From JAKAXS01 sp041940525 (GTDB taxonomy: Bacteria; Pseudomonadota; Alphaproteobacteria; Rhizobiales; Hyphomicrobiaceae), in the NCBI GenBank assembly GCA_041940525.1, contig JBGTSB010000006.1:1-64000 (forward strand): a DNA stretch of 64,000 bases. Reading direction: 5' to 3'. The first letter of the stretch is position 1; the number at the start of each line of letters is the position of its first letter. The translations under genes were made by a program, and so were the position numbers. Shown here piece after piece: positions 1 through 8,479 of the stretch. The notes under the pieces are model-generated. The model saw only the letters and a list, made by a program, of their open reading frames with translations, made no database searches and was not told the DNA's origin.

Positions 1-434
1 TGGCTTTGAATGGGCAAGCCCGTCGCGGGCGAATAAGGGACGCCGACTCGGGCAAAGAGAAGGCGCAGGTAGTCGTAAATTTCGGTGACGGTACCGACGG
101 TCGAGCGCGGGTTCTTGCTCGTCGTTTTTTGTTCGATCGAAATCGCGGGGGACAGACCGTCGATATGATCGACGTCCGGCTTCTGCATCATCTCAAGGAA
201 TTGCCGCGCGTAGGCCGACAAGCTTTCGACGTATCGGCGTTGCCCTTCGGCGTAGATCGTGTCGAAGGCGAGTGACGACTTTCCCGATCCCGAAAGCCCA
301 GTGAAGACGACGAGTGCATCACGGGGGATCTCAAGGTCGACGTTCTTCAGATTGTGCTCGCGCGCGCCCCGCACGTGGATCGTTCGCATCAGATCGGAAC
401 GGGCCGAGGCAGCTGCTTTGCCGGTTTTCTTCAT
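1..434 (-). CDS. uvrA: UvrA, excinuclease ABC subunit A (N-terminal part; gene runs off the left edge)
   Basis: DNA damage recognition ATPase of nucleotide excision repair; works with UvrB and UvrC in the cytoplasm. About 144 residues are present. After a 15-residue Lys/Ala-rich leader comes the conserved start IHVRGAREHNLK, then the Walker A motif GLSGSGKS (about residues 46-53), then FDTIYAEGQRRYVESLSAYARQ split by the usual family spacing. This stretch is near-invariant in UvrA. The ATG at 434 was taken as start; a second in-frame ATG at 389 sits closer to where many UvrA proteins begin, so the leader may be untranslated. The remaining roughly 800 residues lie outside the window. Confidence 0.96.
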   Translation of the reverse strand, partial: MKKTGKAAASARSDLMRTIHVRGAREHNLKNVDLEIPRDALVVFTGLSGSGKSSLAFDTIYAEGQRRYVESLSAYARQFLEMMQKPDVDHIDGLSPAISIEQKTTSKNPRSTVGTVTEIYDYLRLLFARVGVPYSPATGLPIQS

Positions 435-816
435 GCCGTCACTAGGTAAGCCAAGCCCGCGTTTGCGGCAATGCAGCGTGGTGGCGCGGGGGCGAAATTC
501 GTGGTGTTTGGCGCTTCGATAAAAAAGACAAATGACCCCATTCCCAAACCGTATCAAGGTGTGGTAGCTTCGCTTGGCTCGCATTCGATCTGGGGCGAGT
601 TAGGCCGTTCGGCAACGGCCTTCGGCTCTGCTTTCGCCACGCGCAATTTTGAGGAAGCGGTGTTCGGACATTTCCCGGAATTCGAAGGCCTTGCCGGACG
701 GCTGATCCCCGGCAACGTCAGGTGCTGGATGCAACAACGCGCACGCTGAGCTAGTGCTAGCGCGTTGTCTTGACGAGGTATCTTGATAAGGGGGCTACTT
801 GCCCCGTTTCCCGTTC
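435..816. other. Intergenic region without a confident gene
   Basis: This stretch separates two minus-strand genes and should hold the uvrA promoter. It contains one open frame on the plus strand, 471..749 (92 codons), starting ATG, with no clear ribosome site and no family I recognise. An ssb gene, the usual divergent neighbour of uvrA in many alphaproteobacteria, is not here. Confidence 0.4.
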
Positions 817-1110
817 TTAATCGCGCAGGACAGAGCGGATTTGCTTCTCATATTGTTCGATTGCTTCCAGTGCCCGCTCTTTCATGGCCGGGTTCTGTTC
901 ACCGCTGGTTTCCGGCTTGAAGCCTTCGATCGCGTCGCGAGCGTTCGTCATCACTTTCGTCGCCGCGCCCTGTGGGTTCAGCTCCTTGGTGAGGTTTGAT
1001 TGCAGTAGCTGCGTGAGCAGAACGCCCGTTGCCAGGGCCAAGCCGCTCAGCTGGGCGTTTTCCCGTTCCAGCCGTGCCACGGTTTCAGCTAGGTCGTCCG
1101 ATGTCGTCAT
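817..1110 (-). CDS. Small alpha-helical protein of unknown function (97 aa)
   Basis: I do not recognise a family. The protein starts MTTSDDLAETVARLERENAQ, a heptad-like helix that could form a coiled coil, followed by a short hydrophobic stretch (LALATGVLLTQLL, about residues 25-37) and a charged helical tail ending EQYEKQIRSVLRD. The frame stays open upstream, but the ATG at 1110 gives the cleanest start; longer versions would run into the divergent DUF72 gene. Probably cytoplasmic. Coding character (acidic, Ala/Glu/Leu rich, no rare-residue runs) looks real, function unknown. Confidence 0.6.
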   Translation of the reverse strand: MTTSDDLAETVARLERENAQLSGLALATGVLLTQLLQSNLTKELNPQGAATKVMTNARDAIEGFKPETSGEQNPAMKERALEAIEQYEKQIRSVLRD

Positions 1111-1273
1111 GGTGTGAAGCTCCGTTGTCTCCCAGTTCCCGAAGCGTGCTAATCGTCCGCGCACGCCAGCGCAACCCTTGTCTTGATTTGGCTGTTTCTT
1201 CGCTGTGGGCCAACTTGATAAGGTGTCTCGTGATGCGGGCGTTTGAGCGGGGCCGGTCAGGGAAAAGCGTGTG

Positions 1274-2122
1274 ATGACTAAGCAGAAGGCCGTTCGCCCT
1301 TCCAAGCAAGGCAATAGGGCTTCAGGGAAAATTCGCGCTGGAATTGGCGGCTGGGTGTTTGAGCCGTGGCGGGGGACTTTCTATCCGGAGAAGCTGGCGA
1401 AAACGAAAGAGCTTGGATACGCCGCGTCCCAGCTCGCGACCATTGAGGTCAACGGCACGTTCTATTCCACGCAGTCTCCCAAAACCTATGCCCGGTGGCG
1501 GTCAGAGTCGCCTGATGGCTTTGTCTTTTCGTTGAAGGGCCCGCGCTATGCTGTGAACCGTCGTGTGCTGGCGGAAGCTGGCCCGTCGATTCAACGGTTC
1601 TTGGAGTCCGGCATCAGTGAGCTGCAAGACCGGCTGGGTCCGTTGCTTTGGCAGTTCGCGCACACAAAAAAGTTTGATGCGGAAGACTTTGCAGCTTTCC
1701 TGGAATTGCTGCCGGCTAAGCAAGATGGCTTGACGTTGCGGCATGCGTTGGAAGTGCGCCACCCCTCGTTTTGTAATCCGGAGTTCATAGCGCTGGCCCG
1801 CAAACACAAAGCCGCGGTTGTTTTCGCCGATCACGAGACGTATCCGGCCATTGCCGACCTCACCTCTGACTTTGTTTATGCGCGCTTGCAGCAAGGGCGT
1901 GACGACGTTGAGACTGGCTATCCTGCAAAAGACCTGAAGGCCTGGGCGAGTTGCGCGAAAACGTGGAACAGTGGTGGCGTGCCGGCTGGACTTGATGTGG
2001 TGGATGAGAAGAGCACTGCGCCGAACTCTGCTCGTGATGTTTTTGTCTACTTCATTCACGGCGGTAAAGTGCGCGCTCCACACGCGGCCGTGGCGCTGCA
2101 AAAGCTGTGTGCTGGCGGCTAA
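1274..2122 (+). CDS. DUF72 (YecE-like) family protein
   Basis: The protein of about 282 residues has the DUF72 layout: an N-terminal GIGGWVFEPWRGTFYP segment, then ATIEVNGTFYSTQSPKTYARW, FVFSLKGPRY, and a later LEVRHPSF segment. The family adopts a TIM-barrel-like fold; its biochemical role is not established. Lengths in the family are usually 230-290 residues, so this is complete. A GTG at 1271 directly precedes the ATG at 1274 and either may be used; a weak AGGGAAA stands a few bases upstream. It is divergent from the small protein at 817..1110. Confidence 0.85.
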   Translation: MTKQKAVRPSKQGNRASGKIRAGIGGWVFEPWRGTFYPEKLAKTKELGYAASQLATIEVNGTFYSTQSPKTYARWRSESPDGFVFSLKGPRYAVNRRVLAEAGPSIQRFLESGISELQDRLGPLLWQFAHTKKFDAEDFAAFLELLPAKQDGLTLRHALEVRHPSFCNPEFIALARKHKAAVVFADHETYPAIADLTSDFVYARLQQGRDDVETGYPAKDLKAWASCAKTWNSGGVPAGLDVVDEKSTAPNSARDVFVYFIHGGKVRAPHAAVALQKLCAGG

Positions 2123-2204
2123 GGTCTAGCGTTCGTCACGCGTCTGTGAGACATGGGGACGTCGCTCGCCGAGTCACTTGATCATCACAGGATATCTTGA
2201 GCTG

Positions 2205-2693
2205 ATGTCTGAGATAGATATCGACGCTTATGCCCAACGCCCATCGGTGTTTCCTTGGCCTCCGCTACTTTGGCTGGGTGCAATGGCGGTGGCATGGATT
2301 GCGGGGCAGCTTTTGCCACTACCATGGCCTGGGCTTCATGATCTGCCGGCGCGGGTCGTGGGCTGGGCGTTTGGTGTTGTCGGTGTTGTGCTGATGATCT
2401 GGGGTATTGCAACGCTTCGCCAGGCCAAAACGACCGTGAGGCCCGATCGTGGTGCCGATGTGCTTGTGACGTCGGGGCCCTTCTGGCGATTTCGCAATCC
2501 GATCTATCTCGCGCAAATTCTGATCATGTTGTGCTTTGCGGAATTGGATAAGAACGCTTGGTTTGTGATTTTCGCGTTCGTGCATGCGGTTCTGGTGACG
2601 AAGCTGGCGATCATTCCAGAAGAACGTCATTTAGAGGCGCGGTTTGGTGACCAGTACCGCACGTACAAGGCCCGTTCGCGCCGCTGGATCTAA
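2205..2693 (+). CDS. Isoprenylcysteine carboxyl methyltransferase-like membrane protein
   Basis: A membrane protein of 162 residues with about four hydrophobic segments. The C-terminal half has the hallmark of the ICMT/PEMT-like methyltransferase group: SGPFWRFRNPIYLAQIL, followed by a helix and EERHLEARFGDQYRTYKARSRRW. The RNPIY and EERxLxxxFGxxYxxY motifs contact S-adenosylmethionine in characterised relatives. Bacterial members are poorly characterised and the substrate cannot be read from sequence. ATG at 2205 was preferred over the upstream TTG at 2178. The next gene begins five bases after the stop, so the two are likely co-transcribed. Confidence 0.8.
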   Translation: MSEIDIDAYAQRPSVFPWPPLLWLGAMAVAWIAGQLLPLPWPGLHDLPARVVGWAFGVVGVVLMIWGIATLRQAKTTVRPDRGADVLVTSGPFWRFRNPIYLAQILIMLCFAELDKNAWFVIFAFVHAVLVTKLAIIPEERHLEARFGDQYRTYKARSRRWI

Positions 2694-2698
2694 CGACG

Positions 2699-3442
2699 AT
2701 GATATCGGGATACGGCGAGAAAGAACGCGAATTCCTTGACTCACTCAAGGCGGACACGGGTCGTGACCTGGACGAGTGGATGATTGAGATCCGCGGGCAA
2801 GCGCTCACCGAGCGCAACGCCATCATAGATTGGCTACGCCGCCAGGGGTTTCGTTTTTCACGCGCGTCTTGGCTTGAGCGCATTTATCACAATGGCGGCA
2901 AACCCATTTACGCCGGTCAGGTCGATGATGCCCGCACTAAAGTTCGCGTGCCGCGGCCAGAACGGCGGCGCGCTGCGGAACACCAGCCTTCTCGTCATGC
3001 CGGCCCAGGTGTGCTCGGCAGTTCCGCACCGGTGCAACCGGCCGCAAATGATACGATGCCGCTTGCATCCGTCAGTCCGGCGGCCCCGCGTCCAGCTTCG
3101 GATTTGTATGGTTCGGTCGCGTCATCGCCGTCGCCGGTACCAAAGACGGCAGGGCCGCTGTCGCCAGAGATTGCTGCGATCATCGCGAAGGCCAAGGCAT
3201 ACCGGCCGCTCGCTGAGATGCTGTTGCAGGATGTCGCCAAGGCAGTTCCTGATGCTTCATTCACCGCGGCTGGTCAGCAAGTCTCAATGACTCGCGCTCA
3301 GACCTTTGCAACGCTTGCTGTCAGCGCGCGCGGGTTGAAGTTGTCAATTGCCGGTGGCGAGACCATATCTCTGACGGACGCGCGGCAAATCAATGAGGCC
3401 CTTGGTATTCGCCTGCGATCAGCGGCGCAGTCCGCTGGCTGA
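2699..3442 (+). CDS. Hypothetical protein with DUF4287-like N-terminus
   Basis: The 247-residue protein has two conserved-looking ends joined by a low-complexity Pro/Ala/Ser linker (about residues 85-160). The N-terminal part, EFLDSLKADTGRDLDEWM then RNAIIDWLRRQGF, resembles the DUF4287 pattern of a helix followed by the target-of-growth-type WLRxxG segment. The C-terminal part (KAKAYRPLAEMLLQDVAKAVPDASFTAAGQ) resembles the DUF5655 partner domain usually found after DUF4287. Both resemblances are by eye. The role of these domains is unknown; a DNA- or nucleotide-linked task is only a guess. Confidence 0.55.
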   Translation: MISGYGEKEREFLDSLKADTGRDLDEWMIEIRGQALTERNAIIDWLRRQGFRFSRASWLERIYHNGGKPIYAGQVDDARTKVRVPRPERRRAAEHQPSRHAGPGVLGSSAPVQPAANDTMPLASVSPAAPRPASDLYGSVASSPSPVPKTAGPLSPEIAAIIAKAKAYRPLAEMLLQDVAKAVPDASFTAAGQQVSMTRAQTFATLAVSARGLKLSIAGGETISLTDARQINEALGIRLRSAAQSAG

Positions 3443-3582
3443 TGGTCCGGATGCATAGGCTTGGTTTTCTAAGCACTGATTTAACACACTTTGGCTAGTG
3501 TCCCTGCGTTTAACAGTGTTCCGTGGACCATCGATTCGCCGGAATTGTCAGGTTAACTCTCCTGCGTTGGAGGAATTGCCGC

Positions 3583-4905
3583 GTGAAAATGCAATCGCAT
3601 CGTTGGACTGGGTTGGCCGCTGTGCTGCCGTCGGTTTTGCTTGCCTGGCCGGTGCTGGTCGATGTTGCGCATGCGCAAACGGCTCAGCGCGATGGCATCG
3701 CGGACTTGCTGCGCCGCGAAGGGCTTGCTGGCGAAAAGCCGGAGCCTAAGAAAGGTCCGGATGGGAAGCCATTACCTGAACCGGCGGATCCACGCGCGGG
3801 CACTTTGCATTACGAGCAGGCCAAGAGGCTGATGGCGGCCATCGATGCTGTATTGAAAGATGCCGCCGACCAGCGCACGCAATCACGCAAGCTGCCCGGC
3901 AAGGACGAATTTATCCTGACGCCGATTTGGACGGAAACGCGCGAAGACCGCGAGCAGAAGGTGAACGATCTGCTGGACGCGGCTCTTGGCATCGCGACCA
4001 ATGTTCCAGTCGTCGACATGCAAAAGAAGATTGAGGGTCTGCGCCGCAACATCGCTGAGCTTGAAGAGCAGATTATCGCGCTCAAGGAAAAGCGTCTCGT
4101 TGCGCCAAAGGAGGCGATGCTTCCGGGTGTCCTCAACGATACGGTTGATAGCCTAACGTCGACAATTGGCGAGTTGGAAACGCGGATCAAAGAGAACCGC
4201 AGCGAAATTGATAAGACAAAATCGGAAGTCTACGAAGCGCTGCAGAAGGCTGGGGTTGAGCTGGGGCCTGAACAGGTTGACTTGCTGCTCGATAGCGTTC
4301 TCTCAGGCGATTTGATCCGTCTCGTTGCAACGTTCAATGCAGCGAAAATGATCGATAGCCAACTGGCCAAGCTGATGCAGGCCAGTGGCGACAACATGAA
4401 GGCCTCGCGCAAATACTTCGCCATGCATGCGGCGCTGTTCGCGATGCTTGTGCATGCGCAGAACGCGTCGATCGAAAAAATCGACACGGTTTACATGCCG
4501 CGGCTGGATGCGATCTTGTCTGACATCACGGCGGCGAAAGCCAAGACGAATGATCTGATGCGAGCTGAGAACAGGCCGGATCAGATCAAGGCTCTGAAGG
4601 CCAACCGGGAAAGCCAGAAGCTTGCCGAAGAGGCCGCGAAGGGATACCGACGCTATCTGCAGCAGCAACGTGAGCAGATCGCGAGCGCGCGCTCACGCGC
4701 TACGCACGACTTACGCATTGCCGATAACACGTTCGAAACCGTGGAAGCCAGCTTCCAGCTGCGCAATCTCATGCGGGACAGCTACACCTCATTCGAGGCG
4801 ATCCAGAAGCTGGAAGCGCCCACGTTCGACCAGATCTTCAAGAACGAAGAGCTGCGACGCGAGTTTGAGAACCTGACTCGCCGCCTGGATACGCCATCCA
4901 GCTAG
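3583..4905 (+). CDS. Exported coiled-coil protein of unknown function
   Basis: I recognise no family. With a GTG start at 3583 (GGAGGA eight bases upstream) the product is 440 residues with a clear signal peptide ending in VAHAQ near residue 32. The mature part is almost entirely helical and charged: an early Pro/Lys-rich linker, then long coiled-coil segments such as NIAELEEQIIALKEK and LETRIKENRSEIDKTKSEVYEAL. A periplasmic structural or envelope-associated role is plausible but not shown. The longer open frame from 3523 would put basic residues before the signal peptide and lacks a ribosome site. Confidence 0.65.
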   Translation: MKMQSHRWTGLAAVLPSVLLAWPVLVDVAHAQTAQRDGIADLLRREGLAGEKPEPKKGPDGKPLPEPADPRAGTLHYEQAKRLMAAIDAVLKDAADQRTQSRKLPGKDEFILTPIWTETREDREQKVNDLLDAALGIATNVPVVDMQKKIEGLRRNIAELEEQIIALKEKRLVAPKEAMLPGVLNDTVDSLTSTIGELETRIKENRSEIDKTKSEVYEALQKAGVELGPEQVDLLLDSVLSGDLIRLVATFNAAKMIDSQLAKLMQASGDNMKASRKYFAMHAALFAMLVHAQNASIEKIDTVYMPRLDAILSDITAAKAKTNDLMRAENRPDQIKALKANRESQKLAEEAAKGYRRYLQQQREQIASARSRATHDLRIADNTFETVEASFQLRNLMRDSYTSFEAIQKLEAPTFDQIFKNEELRREFENLTRRLDTPSS

Positions 4906-5032
4906 CAGGCGCCGTTAACTCTCTCCCCATGCTCCTTCCTGGCCCCAAGCCTGGGCGCGCCATCCTTGCGCGTTAGTGATAGGTTGTGGCTTCAGCTTTC
5001 CACCATACAAGGGGGCGGATAGAAACACGGGC

Positions 5033-5524
5033 ATGACCAGAACCGCATTTTATTCAGGGTCGTTCGACCCGGTGACGCTAGGGCACACGGATGTAATTGA
5101 GCGGGCTGCGCGTCTTGTCGACCGGCTCGTGATCGGCATTGGCGTGCATCCCGGCAAGGCCCCTATGTTCGATGCTGATGAGCGCTGCGCCCTTCTGGAG
5201 CATGCGGTGGAGCCTATCCGGAAGAGCACAGGCACTGAAATCGCGGTCGAAACCTTCAGCAATCTGGCCGTGCTCGCGGCGGCGGGACATGGCGCCTGCA
5301 TGATCATTCGCGGTCTGCGAGATGGCACCGATCTCGATTATGAGATGCAAATGGCCGGCATGAATGGCGCCATGGAGCCCGGCATCCAGACAGTGTTTAT
5401 CCCGGCTTCCCCCGATATGCGTCACATCAGCGGCACGCTTGTCCGCCAGATTGCAAAAATGGGTGGAGACGTTTCCCCGTTTGTTTCCCAGGATGTCGCT
5501 AAGCGTTTGAAAGATAAGGCTTGA
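5033..5524 (+). CDS. coaD: Phosphopantetheine adenylyltransferase
   Basis: Cytoplasmic enzyme of coenzyme A synthesis, transferring AMP from ATP to 4'-phosphopantetheine. The 163-residue protein opens with YSGSFDPVTLGHTDVI, containing the (T/H)xGH nucleotidyltransferase signature as TLGH, and later has IIRGLRDGTDLDYE and the C-terminal HISGTLVRQIA, all typical of CoaD. The length is typical. ATG 5033 leaves the protein starting MTRTAFYSGSFDP, as in homologues; the in-frame upstream ATG at 4976 would add 19 non-conserved residues. The order coaD, cyclophilins, queA is common in Hyphomicrobiales. Confidence 0.97.
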   Translation: MTRTAFYSGSFDPVTLGHTDVIERAARLVDRLVIGIGVHPGKAPMFDADERCALLEHAVEPIRKSTGTEIAVETFSNLAVLAAAGHGACMIIRGLRDGTDLDYEMQMAGMNGAMEPGIQTVFIPASPDMRHISGTLVRQIAKMGGDVSPFVSQDVAKRLKDKA

Positions 5525-5641
5525 GTGGCGGATCGGCTGCCTTGCCATGCCTGGGGGAGTTGCCCCGGGGTGCGCCAGGCCTCATAACGGCGTAAGATGC
5601 GTGATTCACACGGGATTTGAAGGCTTAAGGACGGTGGCGCT

Positions 5642-6250
5642 ATGCGATGGTTAGACGGAGTCGTTTTAGGCCTGACAATGCTTGTTGTTGCGGCCTGCGG
5701 ACCGTCCGCCCAGATTAATGACAACACCGCGATTTCCACCGCCGGTACGGCGTCCTCCGCTTTTGCGGCCGGGCCGGCCGGTAATGATCCTCAGAATACC
5801 CTGATCATGGAGCTGAAGACCGGGAAGGTCACAATCCAGCTGCTACCGGATCTGGCGCCGAAGCATGTTGAGCGTGTCAAGACGCTCACGCGACAGGGTT
5901 TTTATAACGGTTTAACGTTTCACCGGGTGATCCCTGGCTTCATGGCGCAGACGGGTGATCCCAAAGGGGATGGTACGGGCGGGTCAGCGTTGCCTGACTT
6001 GCAGAAGGAATTTACACCAACTGCATTTGAGCGCGGAACCGTTGGCGCGGCGCGCGGCAATGACGAGAACAGTGCGAACAGTCAATTCTTTATCTGCTTC
6101 AAGCACTCGCCGTTCTTGAACGGCAAGTACACGGTGTGGGGCCGGGTCGTCAGCGGCATGCAGCATGTCGATCAGGTTGCAAAGGGTGAGCCGCCGCCAA
6201 ATCCGGACAAGATCATAAAGATGTATCTCGCCAGCGATGCGTCCCAATAG
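5642..6250 (+). CDS. Peptidyl-prolyl cis-trans isomerase, cyclophilin type, probable lipoprotein
   Basis: A 202-residue cyclophilin with an N-terminal lipobox (LVVAACGPS, Cys at about residue 19), so it is expected to be lipid-anchored facing the periplasm. The catalytic domain has FHRVIPGFMAQTGDP, NSQFFICF and FLNGKYTVWGRV, the standard active-site and substrate-groove segments of bacterial cyclophilins. It would assist folding of proline-containing exported proteins. The neighbour at 6354..6830 is a close relative without an export signal, so the pair looks like an old tandem duplication serving the two compartments. Confidence 0.93.
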   Translation: MRWLDGVVLGLTMLVVAACGPSAQINDNTAISTAGTASSAFAAGPAGNDPQNTLIMELKTGKVTIQLLPDLAPKHVERVKTLTRQGFYNGLTFHRVIPGFMAQTGDPKGDGTGGSALPDLQKEFTPTAFERGTVGAARGNDENSANSQFFICFKHSPFLNGKYTVWGRVVSGMQHVDQVAKGEPPPNPDKIIKMYLASDASQ

Positions 6251-6353
6251 GCGATAATCAGCCAACATTTTGCTATATCAGCCAGCGCGGTCCGCCAAAG
6301 AGTGGCTGCCTGGGTGATCCCATAACAAAACATGAGCTCGAAGGAGGGTCTCC

Positions 6354-6830
6354 ATGGCCGACATTAAGGATCCGGAAAACACGCTTCTTATGGAAACAAC
6401 CAAGGGGCCGGTCGTCATCGAAATGCGTCCGGATCTCGCGCCCAAGCATGTTGAGCGTATCAAGATGCTCGTGCGGGAAGGCTTCTACGATGGCATCGTG
6501 TTTCACCGGGTGATTGACGGGTTTATGGCGCAGACGGGTTGTCCGCATGGCTCTGGCACCGGCGGCTCGAAGTACGGGCACCTGCCTGCGGAGTTCAACA
6601 GCGAGTCGCATCAACGTGGTGTTTGCTCGATGGCGCGCGCCGCTAGCCCCGACAGTGCCAACAGTCAGTTCTTCATTGTTTTCGACGATGCAAGCTTCCT
6701 GGACAAGAAGTACACAGTGTGGGGCAAAGTCATCGAAGGCATGGACAATGTCGACAAGATCAAGCGCGGTGAGCCCGTTCAGGATCCGGACAAGATGATC
6801 AGCGTCAAAGTCGCGGCCGACGCGTCCTAG
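6354..6830 (+). CDS. ppiB: Peptidyl-prolyl cis-trans isomerase, cytoplasmic cyclophilin
   Basis: A 158-residue single-domain cyclophilin without signal peptide, hence cytoplasmic. Motifs FHRVIDGFMAQTGCPHGSGTGGS, split here as FHRVIDGFMAQTG and GSGTGGS, NSQFFIVF and FLDKKYTVWGKV are all present, including the active-site Arg in FHRV. A strong AAGGAGG stands six bases before the ATG at 6354. It shares much sequence with the lipoprotein cyclophilin directly upstream. The symbol follows the common name for short bacterial cyclophilins; orthology with E. coli PpiB was not tested. Confidence 0.93.
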   Translation: MADIKDPENTLLMETTKGPVVIEMRPDLAPKHVERIKMLVREGFYDGIVFHRVIDGFMAQTGCPHGSGTGGSKYGHLPAEFNSESHQRGVCSMARAASPDSANSQFFIVFDDASFLDKKYTVWGKVIEGMDNVDKIKRGEPVQDPDKMISVKVAADAS

Positions 6831-6876
6831 TCTGTTGACCACGGTGTTGTTCTTAACTGAGTAGAGAGTGCCTCAC

Positions 6877-7332
6877 ATGTCGTCGCTTCAGGGTCTGGCG
6901 CTTGTCGTCTTTGCAATTTTTGCCGGAGCTCTGATCTCGCTACAGGCGCCGATCAACGCGATGGCCGGCCAGCGGCTTGGCCATCCGCTGGCTGGCGCTA
7001 CGCTCTCCTTCATTGTCGGGACGGCTTTCCTCGTGGTGGTCACGGCTGTTTTGGCGGGAAAGCAGGTCAACTCAGGAGCGGTTTCGTCCATGCCGCCCTT
7101 GCTGTTTCTCGGTGGCATCCTGGGTGCTCTGTACGTTTCTTTGAGTATCTGGCTGACACCGAAGATCGGCATTGGCGCCGTGATCGCGCTTGGTATCGCC
7201 GGACAAGTGCTCGCCAGCTTGGCGCTTGATCACTATGGGCTCCTTAACCTAGCGGTGCGCGAGATAACTCCTGGGCGCCTTTCTGGTGCTGTTATGGTCG
7301 TCGCGGGATCGCTTATGGTCCGCTATCTTTGA
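6877..7332 (+). CDS. DMT-superfamily small membrane protein (DUF606/YdcZ type)
   Basis: A 151-residue hydrophobic protein with about five membrane helices. The pattern LQAPINAMAGQRLGHPLAGATLSFIVGT near the N-terminus, then FLGGILGALYVSLSIWLTPKIG, is characteristic of the DUF606 (YdcZ-like) branch of the drug/metabolite transporter superfamily. Members are half-length transporters thought to work as dimers; substrates are mostly unknown. ATG 6877 has GAGAG about nine bases upstream and is preferred over GTG 6868. The queA gene starts six bases after the stop, so they are probably in one transcript. Confidence 0.85.
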   Translation: MSSLQGLALVVFAIFAGALISLQAPINAMAGQRLGHPLAGATLSFIVGTAFLVVVTAVLAGKQVNSGAVSSMPPLLFLGGILGALYVSLSIWLTPKIGIGAVIALGIAGQVLASLALDHYGLLNLAVREITPGRLSGAVMVVAGSLMVRYL

Positions 7333-7338
7333 AATACC

Positions 7339-8409
7339 GTGCGTACCGACCTGTTCGATTTTGAGTTGCCTGAAAGTGCGATCGCGCTGCGGCCCGCAAA
7401 CCCGCGGGACGCGGCGCGGATGCTTGTGGTTGATCCTTCAGCCGGTTTGTCAGACCGGGGCGTGCGGGACCTGCCTGAGATTTTGCGGCCAGGGGATGCG
7501 CTCGTTTTCAACGACACGCGTGTTATCCCAGCCGCGCTTGAGGGGCGGCGCCTTCGAGGTGAAACGGCGGCTACAGTTTCGTTCAATCTGGTCAAGCGCA
7601 CGGGGCAGAATACATGGGATGCCTTCGCGCGGCCGGCCAAAAGGCTGCAAGCGGGCGATCGGGTGCGCTTCGGTGGGGACACCAGCTCATGTTTGCTGTC
7701 GACGTTGGAAGCCACTGTCTCTGCCAAGGGTGACGGTGGCTCGGTCAGTCTTGATTTCGATATTACCGGACCAGACCTTGATGCAGCGATCGCGGCGTTC
7801 GGGCTGATGCCGCTGCCGCCGTACATCGCACAGCGGCGTGCGGCGGATACGACGGACAACGCCGACTATCAAACGGTTTACGCCCGGCACGAGGGTGCCG
7901 TCGCAGCGCCGACGGCCGGTTTGCATTTTACGCCTGAACTTCTGGCGGCGCTCGACGCGCGGGGTGTGTCACGGCATTTCGTGACGCTTCACGTGGGTGC
8001 TGGCACGTTCCTGCCTGTGAAGACGGACGATACGGATCATCACACGATGCATTCGGAGTGGGGAACGGTGAGCGCGGAAACGGCCGCTGCCCTCAACGCA
8101 GTGCGGTCATCAGGTGGCCGCGTGGTTGCCGTCGGCACGACGTCGCTGCGCTTGTTGGAGAGCGCGGCTAGCGAAGATGGTGTGATCCAACCGTACTGCG
8201 ATGACACTGCGATTTTCATCACGCCGGGGTACCGCTTTCGCGCCGTTGATATTTTGATGACGAATTTTCACCTGCCGAAGTCGACGCTTTTTATGCTGGT
8301 TTCGGCGTTTTCCGGGCTTGAGACAATGAAGGCTGCCTACGCGCATGCGGTCGCTTGCGGGTATCGCTTCTACTCTTACGGAGACTCATCCCTTCTCATG
8401 CGGGCGTAG
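7339..8409 (+). CDS. queA: S-adenosylmethionine:tRNA ribosyltransferase-isomerase
   Basis: Converts preQ1 at the wobble position of tRNAs to epoxyqueuosine using the ribosyl part of S-adenosylmethionine. The 356-residue product begins VRTDLFDFELPESAIALRPA (GTG start) and contains ALVFNDTRVIPA, PLPPYI, HEGAVAAPTAGLHFT and TNFHLPKSTLFMLVSAF, all hallmark QueA segments. Length is as expected. A tgt gene, which often follows queA, is not next to it here: the following gene cobF lies on the opposite strand. The 70 bases between queA and cobF show no obvious terminator. Confidence 0.96.
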   Translation: MRTDLFDFELPESAIALRPANPRDAARMLVVDPSAGLSDRGVRDLPEILRPGDALVFNDTRVIPAALEGRRLRGETAATVSFNLVKRTGQNTWDAFARPAKRLQAGDRVRFGGDTSSCLLSTLEATVSAKGDGGSVSLDFDITGPDLDAAIAAFGLMPLPPYIAQRRAADTTDNADYQTVYARHEGAVAAPTAGLHFTPELLAALDARGVSRHFVTLHVGAGTFLPVKTDDTDHHTMHSEWGTVSAETAAALNAVRSSGGRVVAVGTTSLRLLESAASEDGVIQPYCDDTAIFITPGYRFRAVDILMTNFHLPKSTLFMLVSAFSGLETMKAAYAHAVACGYRFYSYGDSSLLMRA

Positions 8410-8479
8410 GTGCGGGGGATCTCCGCCTGCCCGTATAGAACACGACATGATCGGCTTTGCCCGGTCAATCGCAAATCTG

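Noticed and set aside
471..749. 92-codon open frame near uvrA
   Set aside because: No ribosome site, no recognisable family, and the region is expected to be a promoter. Left as a note under the intergenic entry.
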